From the NCBI GenBank assembly GCA_038503035.1, contig JAVSML010024588.1:124001-188000 (forward strand): a DNA stretch of 64,000 nucleotides, read 5' to 3'. Both the position numbers and the translations under genes were made by a program. The notes beneath the pieces are model-generated. The model saw only the letters and a list, made by a program, of their open reading frames with translations. It was not told the origin of the DNA and ran no database searches. The DNA is from Crocodylus rhombifer. Taxonomy: Eukaryota; Chordata; Crocodylia; Crocodylidae. Below, piece by piece: positions 1 to 11,525 of this stretch. Position 1 is the first letter of the stretch. Each line of letters begins with the position of its first letter.

Positions 1-39
1 ATTTTCCCGATGGAACTGGTTTAGTGTTGGTTCAAGCTT

Positions 40-310
40 CCTTCCCCCTCCCCTGCAGGGCCAGGTCAAGCCTTCTTCACCCATGGGGCTGGATTCAGGT
101 GGGACCATGACCCCTTTCCCCTGCTGGGTTGGGCCACATCCCCTTCCCCCTCACAGGGCTGTGTTTGGACTGGGCCATGTCCCCTTCCTCATTCCAGGCT
201 AAGCCACACTCTCTTTCCCCCATGGGGTCAGGTTGGGCCTGGCCCATGCTGCCTTCCTCCCCTATACTGTGCGGCCAGGTTGGAGCCAGGATGTCCCCTG
301 CTTCCTTCTG
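40..310. repeat. Decayed GC-rich tandem repeat
   Basis: A loose unit of about 35-45 bp recurs, with the pattern gggccacatccccttccccc followed by a variable cagg/ggtt linker. Successive copies near 130, 170, 205 and 240 differ strongly, so it is an old minisatellite. The open frames on both strands here follow from the base composition and are not called genes. Confidence 0.45.
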
Positions 311-1059
311 CATAGCTGGATGGGGCCTGCCACTACTGCCTCATACCTGATCCAGACCACCAACCAGATTTGGCCTACAGATGGCCTGAGAACTGCCCAT
401 CCGCTCTCCCCTCCCCCCCCCGCCAACAAATTGATTACCACTGCTCTATTTTATAGGATGATATTGAAGTCAAGTGGCTCCATACAGTGATAAGTAGCTC
501 TTCATCCCTTCTTTTGACCTTTGATAAAAAAAATAATACATTCCTTCAGTCTACCTCCCTTCCCTTTTACTTCTGCAGGAGGCAGAGATGGCCAGATCTT
601 ATCAACTCATTTTCTTTTCCTAGGAAAGATGTCATGGTATTTACCACAGGTTTTTTTATTCAGTTCACCAAGCCTTCCTTGTCCCAGAGAATGGGAAAGT
701 TTGTTTGATCCATGATGTACCTCTTTCCCCAAGAACCAGGAAAAAAAAGCAGGGCACAAATTAAAAATTAAAACTTCACACAAGGCCTTGAAGAAAAATG
801 GTTTGCTCAGAAGCCATAGTGTAACCTTACGGTATGGGTCCAAATAACATTTTCAAATGCAGACTTATAACCTTGGATATTATTGGTAAACATATAGTTC
901 ATTAAATCTACTGATAGTACATGAAATAAAATATAGTGCTGCTCGGAAAAAAAATATTGCACCCACTCGACATTTTCTATTCTGTAGAATAGCAAGCCAT
1001 GAGGTCATACTAGTTTGTGATTATCCTGGCAGGGATGAAAAAAGGGAAAGAGCATGCTA
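311..1059. other. Unassigned sequence
   Basis: Mixed sequence with a pyrimidine-rich tract near 405-425. I recognise no gene, RNA or repeat family here. Confidence 0.4.
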
Positions 1060-1655
1060 ATAAATTTCATAGAAGTTAGGGCTGGAAAGGACCTCAGAAG
1101 ATCATCGAGTCCAGCCCCCTGCCCCAGGGGCAGGAAATCAGCAGGGATCATAGGATCCCAGCAAGATAAACATCCAGATGTCTTTTGAAGGTGTTCAGAG
1201 TAGGTGCTTGAACCACCTCCGGCAGCAATCTATTCCAAACCTTGAGGGGGTTGGGCAGCAAAGAAATTCTTCCTTATGTCCAGCCTGAAATGGTCATGGA
1301 GGAGTTTGTGACCTTGTCATCCCTTGGGGTGCTCTGGTGAACAGACGTTCCCCCAGATCCTGGTAAGCACCTCAGATAAAATTATAGGTGGCCACCAAAT
1401 CACCCCTGAGCCTGCACTTTTCCAAGCTGAAGAGTCCCATGGTTCTCAGCCTCTCTTCATAAGGTCTGTTTTCCTAACCTCTGATCATGCACGTGACTCT
1501 CCTCTGCAACCTCTCAAACTGCTCTGTATCCTTTTTGAATTGTGGACTTAGTACTCCAGCTGCAGCCTCACCAAGGCCAAGTACAATGGGAGAATGATGT
1601 TTTGGGATTTGCTTGAGAAACATTTGTGGATGCAAGCCAATGTTTTGCTTGTTTT

Positions 1656-2656
1656 TGTAACAGGCTTACCTTTCAGAGCTTGGGTTGAGTCCCAGGCTTG
1701 AGATCGTGCTTTTTTGATTTGTGAAGCCCATTCACCAATGAGAAGGCAGCAAGAGAAATAACATCATGCCCCTTTTCTGAGCGGAGGGGGAGAAGAGCTC
1801 TCCTAGACCTGACTGAAGGCTGCAAACTGTCAGGTCTGGAAGACTTCAGGGACGGAGCCCTGGAGCATATAAAAGGAGCTGTCCAGCACAAGGGGAGATG
1901 CATCAAGGACTGAGGAGAGGGAAGAGCGGGGTTTAGAAGAGCTGAAGACAGCTGCTTAGCAGGGCAAAGCAGTAGCCCAGGAAGAGCCCTCAAAGACTTC
2001 TATCAGTGGGGCATAGGGGATGGCTCCAGCAGTTAGGTTCTCGGTGTGCAGCACGGTGCATAGTGTCCAGACCCTGGGAGCTGCATGAGGCAGCTCGGGT
2101 TTGCAACCTCTGGTGTGTGGCCAGAGACATGGTGCACAGGCCGGTACATGGAGCAGGATCTTTGGAGCCCCTGGGGTGGTTCCAGTCCTCAACCCCCAGA
2201 ATGAAGCTGGGAGCTTGGTGCAGGAGGAGCTGCATGGAGTGAGAGACCCTGGGAGCTGCTTGAGGTGGCTCAGGTCTACAGCTGCTAACATGGGGCAGCA
2301 GCTCAGTACAGATGATGCAGCCCAGAGAGTCCGGGAACAGACCAAGCCCTGGTGCTGCACAAAGATGTCCAGGCCTCCAACCCCTAGCATAAGGCAAAGT
2401 GCCCACTACACACAGCAGTGCCTGTGGCCCTAAGCCAAGACAGTGGCAGCAGAGTCAGGTGATAGAAAAAAACCCAGTAGGGACAGAGCTTGACCTGGAG
2501 AAAAAGAGGCAACCCTCTGGGACTACAGAGTAGTAATAAGTTACCCTGGAGAGAGGGTCCCCACAGGGAAGCCCCCCCCCCCCAAATCGCATGTGGTATG
2601 TGGTATATCTGTGTGTGTGTGTGGGTGTGTAGTATAAGGTTTATTGTTTTGTAAAG

Positions 2657-2693
<37 letters not shown>

Positions 2694-2878
2694 TTACCCT
2701 TTAATGGTTTTGTTGTGATAATAAATCTGTATATAGTTAAGTAATTGATTGACTGGATCTGACTCTATAGGGGATGGAGGCAGCCACTGGGCTGTTGTGT
2801 CCCTCCACAGCACACTGCCCTTCCAATAATTTCCTCAATTAGAGAGGGAAGTACAAATCTGTGTACACCCAGGCTACA
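1656..2878 (+). mobile_element. Probable solo LTR inserted in CR1
   Basis: About 1.22 kb that interrupts the CR1 and matches none of it. It can be delimited as TGTAACAGG...CCAGGCTACA, giving TGTA/TACA ends typical of LTRs. It has a TATA-like atataaaa at 1867-1874 and an AATAAA at 2720-2725 near the far end, as expected for a forward LTR. Flanking pentamers gtttt (1651-1655) and cttta (2879-2883) are each one change from ctttt, so a target duplication is plausible but not proven. No internal retroviral coding sequence is present. Any other insertion of similar size is the alternative. Confidence 0.45.
2572..2690. repeat. Simple repeats: C12, (GT)n, (TA)15
   Basis: A run of 12 C at 2572-2583, a GT-rich tract at 2611-2630 and fifteen TA dinucleotides at 2661-2690, all inside the putative LTR. 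Confidence 0.95.
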
Positions 2879-3850
2879 CTTTACTAGCAGCAGTATCAAA
2901 TTGAAGGCTTATATTCATCTTGTGGTCAATCATGACCCTCAAGTCCCTTTCGTCCATGGTGCTAGCCAGCATAGCACTGCTGAGCCTATCAACTTGCTGC
3001 AGGTTTTTCTTCCCAAGGTGGAGAACCTTGCATTTTTCAGTGTTAAACACCATCAGGTTCTCATCCACCCATTTTCTGAGCCTGTCAATGTCAGCCTGGA
3101 TCACTCTCCTGTCTTCAGGTGTGGATGCTTTACGCCAGAGTTTGGTGTCGTCAGTGAACTTGGCCAGTCCGCTTCTGACACCAATGTCCACATGATTAAT
3201 GAAGATGTTAAATAGTAGACAGAGCCTTGGGGGACCTCACAGGTCACAGGGCACCACGAAGATTAACTACCATCAACCATGATCCTCTGGGTCCTACCAC
3301 AGAGCCAATTCCCCAGCCAGTAGATCCTGGTGAGGCCGAGGCCGCAGTTAGCCAGTTTTGCTAAGAAGTGACCATGGGATACCAGATCGAAGGCTTTTTT
3401 GAAAGTCAAGATACACGACATCAATTTCTTCTGCCTTGTCCAGGTGATAGGTCACCTGGTCATAGAGAGAAATAAGATTGGTCAGGCAAGACCTACCCGC
3501 AACAAACCCATGCTGGCTATCCCTCAGGATGTTGCCATTGTCCAGTCTGTTAAGAATGGCTTCTTTGATAATCTTTTCTAAGACCTTCCCTGGGATAGAG
3601 ATCAGGCTGATGGGCCTATAGTTTGCCGGATCCACTTTCCTCCCTTTCTTGAAGATAGGCACCACACTGGCCAATAATCTTCCATTTGTTTCGTGGGAGA
3701 GTGCCTGAACTCTGAATTGGAACTGAGTTGAAACAAGGAAAGAAAATATATCATGGGCCATGAGAGAGTCCATTTATTTATTTTTAAAAATAAATTGCAA
3801 AAACCTGTATGGAAGATGTCCTAATGTTAGTCTGCAGTTTAATATTCAAT

Positions 3851-5203
3851 GGATACTTCTACATGTGCAAATACTCCAGCGTGGGTTTACTGTAAAGTAC
3901 ACGGAGCTGGTGGGGAAGCTGGCCCAGACCCCCAGAGCTGCTGGAGGAAGCCAGGGGTGGAGAGCTCAGCAGGATGAGCTCCTCGCAGGCAAAAGGGTTC
4001 TCCCCAGGTGATCTATAACCATGGGTACCAGGCCACAGCAGAGGCTTTGGAAGGCTGCCCATGCTGGAGTAGACATGGCTAAGGCCAAGGTCCCAGAGTG
4101 CAAAGATGTCATCCATCTGACACATAAAGGGCATAGACTTACAGGCAGCCCCTGACTGATGGTTGTGGTCAGTGACAGTGACCCACTGTGCCAGGAAGGC
4201 CTTGACCTTTATGTAGCATTGGTGTGCCAACTGGTCATGCCCATGCTCCTGCATGTGGCCTAACAGACTCTCATAGATGTGTGTGTTGGAGTTCTTGCTC
4301 CATGCAGACTGGGTCAGGGCCTCAGCCTTACCCTATAATGCCATGAAGTCTGCAGTCTCCTTCTGGGACCAGTTGGGGCCCCAGGAGGCAGTGTGTAGCA
4401 TCAAGGAGGATGTCAGTATAACTCCTTTGATGGCTTGCTGGGCCTTTGCCAGGCAGCCCTGTGGCTTGTAGACCACCTGGGCAGCTGCCTGCAGTACCCA
4501 GAGCAGGGGCATGGCATGGGACAGGAAGGCATGTGGTGAGGGTGTGCTGAGCACCAGCAATGAGGTCCAGGCAGCCTGAAGCCAGCTGCAGTAGGACCCA
4601 GTGGCCAGAGGTTGGTTGCAGGTGTCCCAGGGTGCTGCCAGGCACTGCAACTGCCTGCAGCACCCAATGCAGCACAACAGCATGGGCCTGACAGCCATAC
4701 AATGCTGCAGTGCCAGGGACCAGTGCCAGGGCTGAATCAGGCTGCTACAGCTGACCCAGGGCTTCTACTGTGTGATGCAATGGCCTGCAGCTGGCTGCAG
4801 GTGGCCCAGGGCCCCAGTGTTCCCACAGGCTTTTAAAGGTCTGGGCCTGAGGAAGGCAAAGAGCCCCAGGGCCCTGGAGCTGGGCTGAGGGTGGCCTCCT
4901 GGTGGTGAGGATGACTGGACATAAAATTTTTCCCAGTCAGTGTCTACATGTGCATTACTGAGCAGTAACTATTTGTGAATAAAATTTCCTATTTGGGCTT
5001 ACAAGTAGCAAATTTACTTATGATTACAGCAAATTACTGTACAGTAAGCATCTACACATGTAGACATGGATGCTTACTGCACAGTGAATTACACACTAAA
5101 TTACTGCAAAGTAATTATTTTCATCCTATTGGGTTCCTCTACATAAGATGCTTTACTGCACAGTAAATTATTATGCAGTAAAGCATCTTATGTAGAGGAA
5201 CCC
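3851..5203 (-). mobile_element. PIF/Harbinger-like element with Myb/SANT ORF
   Basis: Bounded by similar inverted ends: ggatacttctacatgtgc at 3851-3868, and the reverse complement of the sequence ending tatgtagaggaaccc at 5203. Between them lie a Myb/SANT-like ORF on the minus strand and a non-coding, palindrome-rich end (4935-5203) with repeated (t)tactgcacagtaa motifs. Element-type assignment rests on the Myb/SANT protein, which is the accessory protein of PIF/Harbinger transposons. No nuclease ORF is present, so it could not move on its own. The ends are approximate. Confidence 0.55.
3859..4698 (-). pseudogene. Myb/SANT-like DNA-binding protein of a Harbinger transposon, one stop
   Basis: One minus-strand frame runs from 4698 to 3859, broken only by a TAG at 4333-4335. 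Around the stop it reads NWSQKETADFMAL, stop, GKAEALTQSAWSKNSNTHIY, then ESLLGHMQEHGHD and YIKVKAFLAQWV. This is the trihelix Myb/SANT-like pattern (NWS..E...FLALWG...) found in the DNA-binding accessory protein of PIF/Harbinger transposons, where it directs the nuclease to the transposon ends. The TAG sits where the family has Trp (ALWG). Sequence upstream of about codon 110 is Ala/Gln/Cys/Trp-rich and may be non-coding transposon DNA, and the true start is unknown. A domesticated host gene is unlikely because of the stop and the transposon-like flanks. Confidence 0.6.
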
Positions 5204-5217
5204 AATAGGATGAAAAT
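5117..5217. repeat. Perfect 44-bp foldback
   Basis: Positions 5117-5160 are the exact reverse complement of 5174-5217, with a 13-nt spacer (cagtaaattatta). The arms include the putative Harbinger TIR end and 14 bp beyond it. The perfection contrasts with the decayed surroundings. Confidence 0.95.
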
Positions 5218-7689
5218 GGTTGATTTAGCACAAAGTCAACAGCCAAGAGCAAAAAAAATGCTTTCCTCTCCTATCACAGCCAGAAAACACCATTTGCTGT
5301 CTTCTTAAATGGAGGACTTCTGCTGTGTACCTGAAAGATCACTGAAAGTGGGAAATTTTAAACCATAGTGGAGTCAGTTAGATAACCTAATTTTTAAAAG
5401 AAGTGGGATCCTTCTACTTTCCAAGACTATTCCATTTTGCCCGGACCCAACTCTGTCTTTCCAAAGGCATTGTACTGGAATCAGTACCCACTCCTCATTT
5501 TCATCCATGGAGATTGGGCTTCATACCAGAAGTTAAATGAATAAAAAAAAATGTAAATGCTCAGGTGAGTAAGTCTAACCACTACTGTAAAATGAATTGG
5601 TAGTTGTCTTTAACATTTACACACAAATACTGTTCAATGAAATTCTCAAAGAAAACTTCTTTTCTAGCTCCTTTCTCTAAACAAATGGGATTCTTGGGAA
5701 TCCCAGGGCATTTTTGGGAAATGGTAAAGTGACTCATGTATTTTCAGACAGAGAAAATTGTAAGCAATGGAGTTAATCCTGATTCAGGCGTTTGCATCAC
5801 TGCAAACAATTTGGGGCTCCAGAGATGGAGGACAAATGTGTGAAGACAAAATGAAAACAAGAAGTTTGGGTTCAGCATGTCGTTCTACCAGTGTATGTCC
5901 CTATTCTTGGTCATACAGCCACAACAAGAAAATACTGAATACACGTTCACTAAAGAAAATGTAAATCTTTCAGAATTGTTCTACTTCAGCTATGACAGCT
6001 GATTGAAATTATAATGATATTGATAGAAGGCAAATATTAAAATTTATTAGTATAAACATTCTCTTTTATCAAAGCTTTCTGAAGTTGGAATAGTAATAAT
6101 TTGAAAATATATGTAGTGAACAAACTTTATTTTATTATATTTAGTAAACAAGCCACCAAAATGATCACCCAGCTCATGGGTCTAGGATGAGCTTCATAAC
6201 AAAAAAAAGCAACTGATTTTATAACAAAAAATGAGGATAGTAAGGAAAACACATGTTAGAGCCTTAATTATATTTTAATGTTCTTTTCTAATGGGTCCCC
6301 TTACAACTTAACTAAAGAAAAGTAATTGGCAAGTGGCATTCTGGAATTACAGTGCTAAAATATGATCTCATTATAGCTGCAATCCCACTCTCAAGGCAGA
6401 TGCTTTGATGCACTAGATCCAAAACTACCCTTAATCTGTTTTGTTGTTCTTGCTTCAGCTTCCTTTTAAAAGTTAATATTTTATTTATGAAATATATAAT
6501 ATTTTATTGAGGTCCCTAAACATAAAATAGAATTTTACTTTTATCAAATGTAGAAAGGCCATAGGAAGCCCCTCATAATTTTAAAGTAACATTTTAATGC
6601 CAAAAAAGTAGAAATGTTCCCCTAATTGTTAGGTGAAAGATGCAAGTATTTTTAGTATCCTTTTATCACAAGAAGCAACTGTTATTTGCAACAAATGCAA
6701 TTGTTTCATTTTATTCTGTTTAATTTTAGAGTATTTAGATTTTGGAAGAAAATTTTTAAAAAATTTATCACCTTCTAAGTTTGAAATTCTTATTTCCACA
6801 GGTTGAAATTCAGCATATAGTATAAACTGTAATGATTCTTTTCTGAATCTAACTTGTTCTATGGTCTTAAGTTTTAGCTGGCTCTTGTAGACATGCTATA
6901 AATATTAGGTTCCTATGAGAGAAAGAGATGTTCTCTATTTTTTTGGAAATTGCTGGGCAGTGAAAGAATTTGAGGAAATGAGATAGTCTGATAAACTGAA
7001 GAGTATAATTTCTGAGGCCTAGTTCTCATCTCATATCAATGTAAATCAAGAACATTGTTACTGAAGTCAAAGCAGTTAAGCTGAAGTAAAACCAGTGTGG
7101 CTGAGGAGAGGATCACAACTTCTGATTTTATAGAGTGGAACCAATGGCACATCATAACACTGGTGTCAAAATAGGAGCAAAGAATCTTTAAAGTGAATGA
7201 GAAAAAAAGCCTTTTCAATCTAATAATTCTCAAAATAAAACTTAACTAAAATTTACACATAATATTGCTACTAACACTTTCATTTAAATGATTAAAACAA
7301 CTTCCAGCAGCACTTTATTTCCATTAACACTTTATAAACAAAATAAAGTCATTAGTTCTCTTTCATGAATTTGCATTAAATCTCTAGGTAACATTTTCAA
7401 CCAGTCCCCTACTTGCCTACATAATTGATTTTGTACTTTTATAGTATTTATTATTATTATTATTTTCAGGACAGAAGAAAAAGAGTCATTGTTTGCCTCT
7501 TTGAGACTAAAATCCTTTCACTCAGGAAATTATTTGAGTCTGTTTAACAGACAGACAAGAAAAGAAGGAGTCCAAAAGCAGAGTTTTCTTATTTTAGTTT
7601 CAAAATATTCACCATTTTTCTGTTTCAGCAGTATATTAATGGAAAAAAGGATGGGGGGAGGAAGAAAAAAACCCTAATAGGAAAGATAG
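5218..7689. other. Unique AT-rich sequence
   Basis: No recognisable gene or repeat family. It contains only short A/T runs and a (TTA)n stretch near 7443-7464. The open frames are short and without domain features. Intronic or intergenic DNA is the simplest reading. Confidence 0.5.
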
Positions 7690-8482
7690 TAGGCCTGTGA
7701 AAAAAGGGAAGTTTTTGATTTGGATTTGGATTAGGCCAATTTGCAGGAAACTGATTTGATTTGGAGATTTGGATCACTGTCCTGAATGGATTCCGAAGCC
7801 AATCTGGTCAAAGATTCATCACTGATTCAGACAGATTCGATGATTTGGCCATAGACTATAATGGGGATTTCACTGAAATACCTATAACTTTGTCATTTTT
7901 TGGCAGATTTGTATGAAAACAGCAGGGATGGTAGCCCCTTCTGAGGGCATGACGCCTGCCAGGTTTCAAGGAGATTGATTTAGGTGTTTCTTGGAAACTG
8001 TACCTCAAGCTTCTGAAAGTAAAACTCATGACATTTGTGACTTTATGTATGTGTTAAGGCACAGCAGGATGAAAGCAGCAGGGCTGGTAGCCTGCAACAG
8101 AGGGCCTTCCTTGTGCTCAGGCAAAAACAGAAGGGACAGAAAGGCTGCAGACAAAGCCTTATGTGGACCCCATCCCTCCTGCAGACCACTGTGATTGGAA
8201 GGGGACTCAGGGAAAGATCACAGTCACTGGCCAGCTACAGATGTTATTCTTTCTCCCCCTGATCCCCCTCCCTCTTCTCAGTTTCTGTTCCCTTGAAAGA
8301 CTGCCTTCCAAATCTCCAAATCTTTTTCTGAATTTTTTCCAAATTGTTTTGGAAGCTCTGAATCAATTCAGAGGGGGTTTTTGGTCTCCCAGTTCAATTC
8401 AAATTTGGTGATTTGGCCTTTGAACCGGGCCAAATCTTCTCCAAATGAGATAAGTGACTGAAGCTTTGCACACCCCTAAAAG
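7690..8482. mobile_element. GATTC-rich non-autonomous element, copy 1
   Basis: It starts with a region rich in gatttggatttgg and ends gaagctttgcacacccctaa at 8462-8481. That end matches the inverted ends of copies at 14546 (agggctgtgcaaaacttc) and 58012 (gaagcttcgcacggcccta reading minus). The interior contains runs of gattc/gaatc-type words and the phrase gatttggccatagac, shared with the 14.5 kb copy. No coding sequence is seen. It is probably a DNA-transposon derivative; the superfamily is not determined. Confidence 0.55.
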
Positions 8483-9704
8483 ACAGTTTCCTTTGGTCTT
8501 TAAGATAACAAATATAAACATTTGCTACAAAGGATATTTTGAAGGTCCAAGCTAAGGACCTAGCCGTACTTGAAAATAAAAGAAAACAAAAAAGAAAGAA
8601 AATAAGCTCTGAAAGCTTAACCTAATTAAAAAAAAAAACCCACAGCATTTTCAGTAGTGTAGGATCAGGAAGGAATCAGACATTGGGTTGGGCAAGCCTG
8701 CATATACAAAGTATTATATACCAAAAAAACTCTCCAGTCCAAAATTCACCAAACATAGGCTCAGGTGTGACTCGCTGAAGTATAAAGTTTGTAAGAAAAT
8801 ATATATATATATTCATTTACCTCCAGAGAACTTGATAGGTGGGTCAAAATCTTTACTACATTTTAATGAGAAAATGTAAAGGCATTTTAAATAATATGAA
8901 CAGTGACAGACAACTTCCTTTTCATCCAGTGTATTATATTTATTTCAATTAAAGTATTCATTTTTTTTAGGAAAAGAACCTGAAAAATTGCAAATAAAAC
9001 AAACCTATTGTATGTCATCAGCAATTTATCATTATAAGTTTTTATCTCCTCCCCCTCATCTGTTTTTTCAAACTTTACTGACTTACTATGTTTTAAAACT
9101 TCTTAGATAAAATTCTGGGATTGGAAACAAGTCTTTAATGAAAGTGCCTCTCCCTTTAGTTGACATGAGACTTATTTCAGTGACTTTCAGAGGGCAAAGT
9201 CTGGCTCATTTATTTTGTTTAGCATTTAGTTGATTGATTTGGTTCAGCTTGCAGTTTGCTTTGCCCTGGTTCTGGTTGTTAATTTGGTTGCAGTGCTTTT
9301 AATACATGTTCCTCCGAGGCATTATAGTGAAAGTTATGACAGAGGTGGTTTTAGTGCCAACACATTTATGTGGAGCTTTTAAAAACTGTAATTAAAGCAC
9401 CTACCTGCTATAGCTAGACAACCCTTTCTCTCTCCCAGAAAACCAAAACAAAACATTAAATTATTTTAAAATTTAAGAGTTCTATAAACATTATCTCATC
9501 TTTCTGGAGAAAAGAAAACTGCAGATATGACATAATGTCAAGGTACATGTCATCACCCTATACATTTCCTCAAATTCCCTATGCATACATGCTAAAGTAG
9601 AATAATTTTAGAAATGTTAAAGCGTGACAGAGAAGCTAGGTTGACAAAGCATATGTTGTAACAATATGGTTCCCCAGCTAAAGGATTTTAGTTTGGTAAT
9701 ACAT
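8483..9704. other. Unique AT-rich sequence
   Basis: No gene or known repeat family is seen. A short (AT)n lies near 8798-8812. Confidence 0.5.
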
Positions 9705-10480
9705 TTTAAAAACAGAAGAAACCACTATGATCATCTAATCTCCCCTTCTGATTAACACCATTTTGGGGATTTCCATTACCAATCCTTGCTTAAAAGGATA
9801 CATGACTTTTGGAAGAAAACAATCCAGTTTTCTGTTAAAATATCCTAGTAGTGAAGAATCTATAAGCCCCCTTGATAAGTTGTTTCAATGTTTATTTACT
9901 CTCACTGTTAAAAATGTGTATCTGATGTTTAAACTAGTTTTTCTAGCTCCAATCTCTAGATATTGGATTTTTCTATACTTCTGTCCCCTGGGCTGAAGAG
10001 GCCTCTCTTGCCAAATTTCTGTTTCCCAGTTCAAATAACGCAGAAGCATTTTATAAACTACATAGATTGAGTTGTTTGTATTGTTCATCAAAATACATGC
10101 TTTTCAATGCTTTATTTATTTTTCTTCTAGATCTTCTTTGAGTCATTTGCCCTTATTAACATGATTCTAAAGTTATAGATACCAGAACTAGACAGAGTTT
10201 TCCAGCAGTGAGCTCAACATCATATGCAAACTACTCTCTATATTTACTCCATATTTTGATTAGGTTTTTTGGCCACACAATTGAACAAGAGGTCATGATC
10301 ACTGACTGCTGCCTTTTTCAGAGTTTCAGCTTCCCAAGATAGAGAACTCTCTCTTAGTAAGCATGGCCTGAATTTTCTTTTTATCTCTTGTTGTATGGCT
10401 TTAATTTGTTGTATTGTAACATATATGCTTGCCCAGTTTACCAAATGATCCCTATCATTCTGTATTAGTCACTCAATAAA
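9705..10480 (-). mobile_element. Old CR1/L3-type LINE fragment
   Basis: It opens with accactatgatcatctaatc, the reverse-strand 3' block of ancient CR1/L3-type LINEs, and keeps their order of landmarks (fragments such as ccagaactagacagagtttt). Coding similarity is lost to many changes, so it is much older than the other CR1 copies here. Confidence 0.6.
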
Positions 10481-10854
10481 GGTCTAATATGGGGTGGGCT
10501 AAGAATAGGCCAGTCAGGGTCAGGGAAGTAGGACTAGCAGAGCCCCAGGGTTCGGACAAGTGCCTGGGCTTTCACAGCTCAAAGGTTTTGCTATGAACAA
10601 GTGCAGGCATTTGCTAGATTATTTAACCCTTTCTTGATCTAAGTTACTGTTCCATTTTTTGGCTGAATGTAACTTTCCAAATGCCTGCATGAGTGGGCAT
10701 TTAGATGGGGTAGGTTGACCTAAATGTAATGCCTGTACATACCCTTTGAAACACAACTGGCTAAAGGTGATTCTCTTATTACACTTACATTTTTAAATAC
10801 TTTGCAAATTTTTAATGAGCACTATGTTGATGCTATGTTGTGCTACCTTCTGGG

Positions 10855-11102
10855 AGTGTCTACATGAGATGCTAACTGCACAGTAGCCTAATAACACTGT
10901 GCAGTAGAAGGCCAATCAAAAACTGTTCTAATACGCTACTGTGCAGTGGTATTAGGCTACTGCACAGTAAGTATCCCAAAAAAACTGTGTGCCGGTGCTA
11001 CTGCACAGCAACTGTAATTACTATACATTTAGTTAGTAGTTCATTAAGCAAGTACTAAACTATGTGCAGTAAGTACGGCTCATTAATGAATGTGTAGATA
11101 TT
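10855..11102. mobile_element. MITE with GTCTACA ends and internal hairpin
   Basis: Left end agtgtctacatgagatgc and right end aatgtgtagatatt are inverted relatives. Inside, 10875-10907 pairs with 10936-10968 (33 bp, four mismatches), built on actgcacagtagcctaata. There is no coding capacity. It belongs with the palindromic elements at 4.9, 37.5 and 60.6 kb. Confidence 0.7.
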
Positions 11103-11252
11103 ACAAAAGGTTATTATATCAACAGTCTTACCTTGGTCTTCCAAACCTATGGTTTCATGAGGAAAAAATAAGATATTGAGTTAATTTGAAAAGGTCTATT
11201 TTCCATAGGCATAGATTTGCATTCATTCTACTTCCCTCCTTAAATTCATTAT

Positions 11253-11525
11253 GGGTGCATCCACACATTTCCCTGTGGCAACAGGGAATGTGCTATGTTG
11301 TTATATGGTGCACTACTGCAATGTAGCCACCAGGTGTGTTTACATGTGATCGCTAGCCACGTTGCTGTAGTGGTGTGCTCCCCAGGTATAGTGAACTGCT
11401 ATGGCAATGTAGTAGTGAAATTTAATCACGTGCTGTGTGCATGGCACAGTTACCTCCCATACTGAGCCGTGATTTAGTATTTCCAAAAAGAAACACTAAA
11501 GCACAGCTATGTGTAGACTCCCCCT
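11253..11525. mobile_element. MITE with GGGTGCATCCACACAT ends
   Basis: Left end gggtgcatccacacatttcc and right end agctatgtgtagactccccc are inverted and similar. The interior is non-coding, with several gcaatgtag/cactac words. It resembles the GTCTACA group in its ends but not in its interior. Confidence 0.65.

Larger units (their letters stand above)
1060..3680 (-). mobile_element. CR1 LINE, 5'-truncated, split by an insertion
   Basis: Reverse-strand CR1. The 3' end lies at 1060-1140, with the characteristic tail block (agggctggaaaggacctcag). ORF2 C-terminal sequence runs to about 1655 and resumes at about 2879. The continuation encodes RT blocks on the minus strand (2874-3191 and 3348-3680), including FTDDTKLW, VFNTEKCKVLHLGKKNLQ, FKKGRKVDPANYRPISLIS and DSQHGFVAGRSCLTNLI. 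The order matches the unbroken CR1 at 32455-33970, so 1060-1655 and 2879-3680 are two halves of one insertion. Stops and frameshifts make it dead. The 5' break near 3680 is the usual CR1 truncation. Confidence 0.85.

Noticed and set aside
1956..2433. Overlapping frames of 110-144 codons on both strands
   Set aside because: They lie in the putative LTR, overlap each other on both strands and show no protein features.
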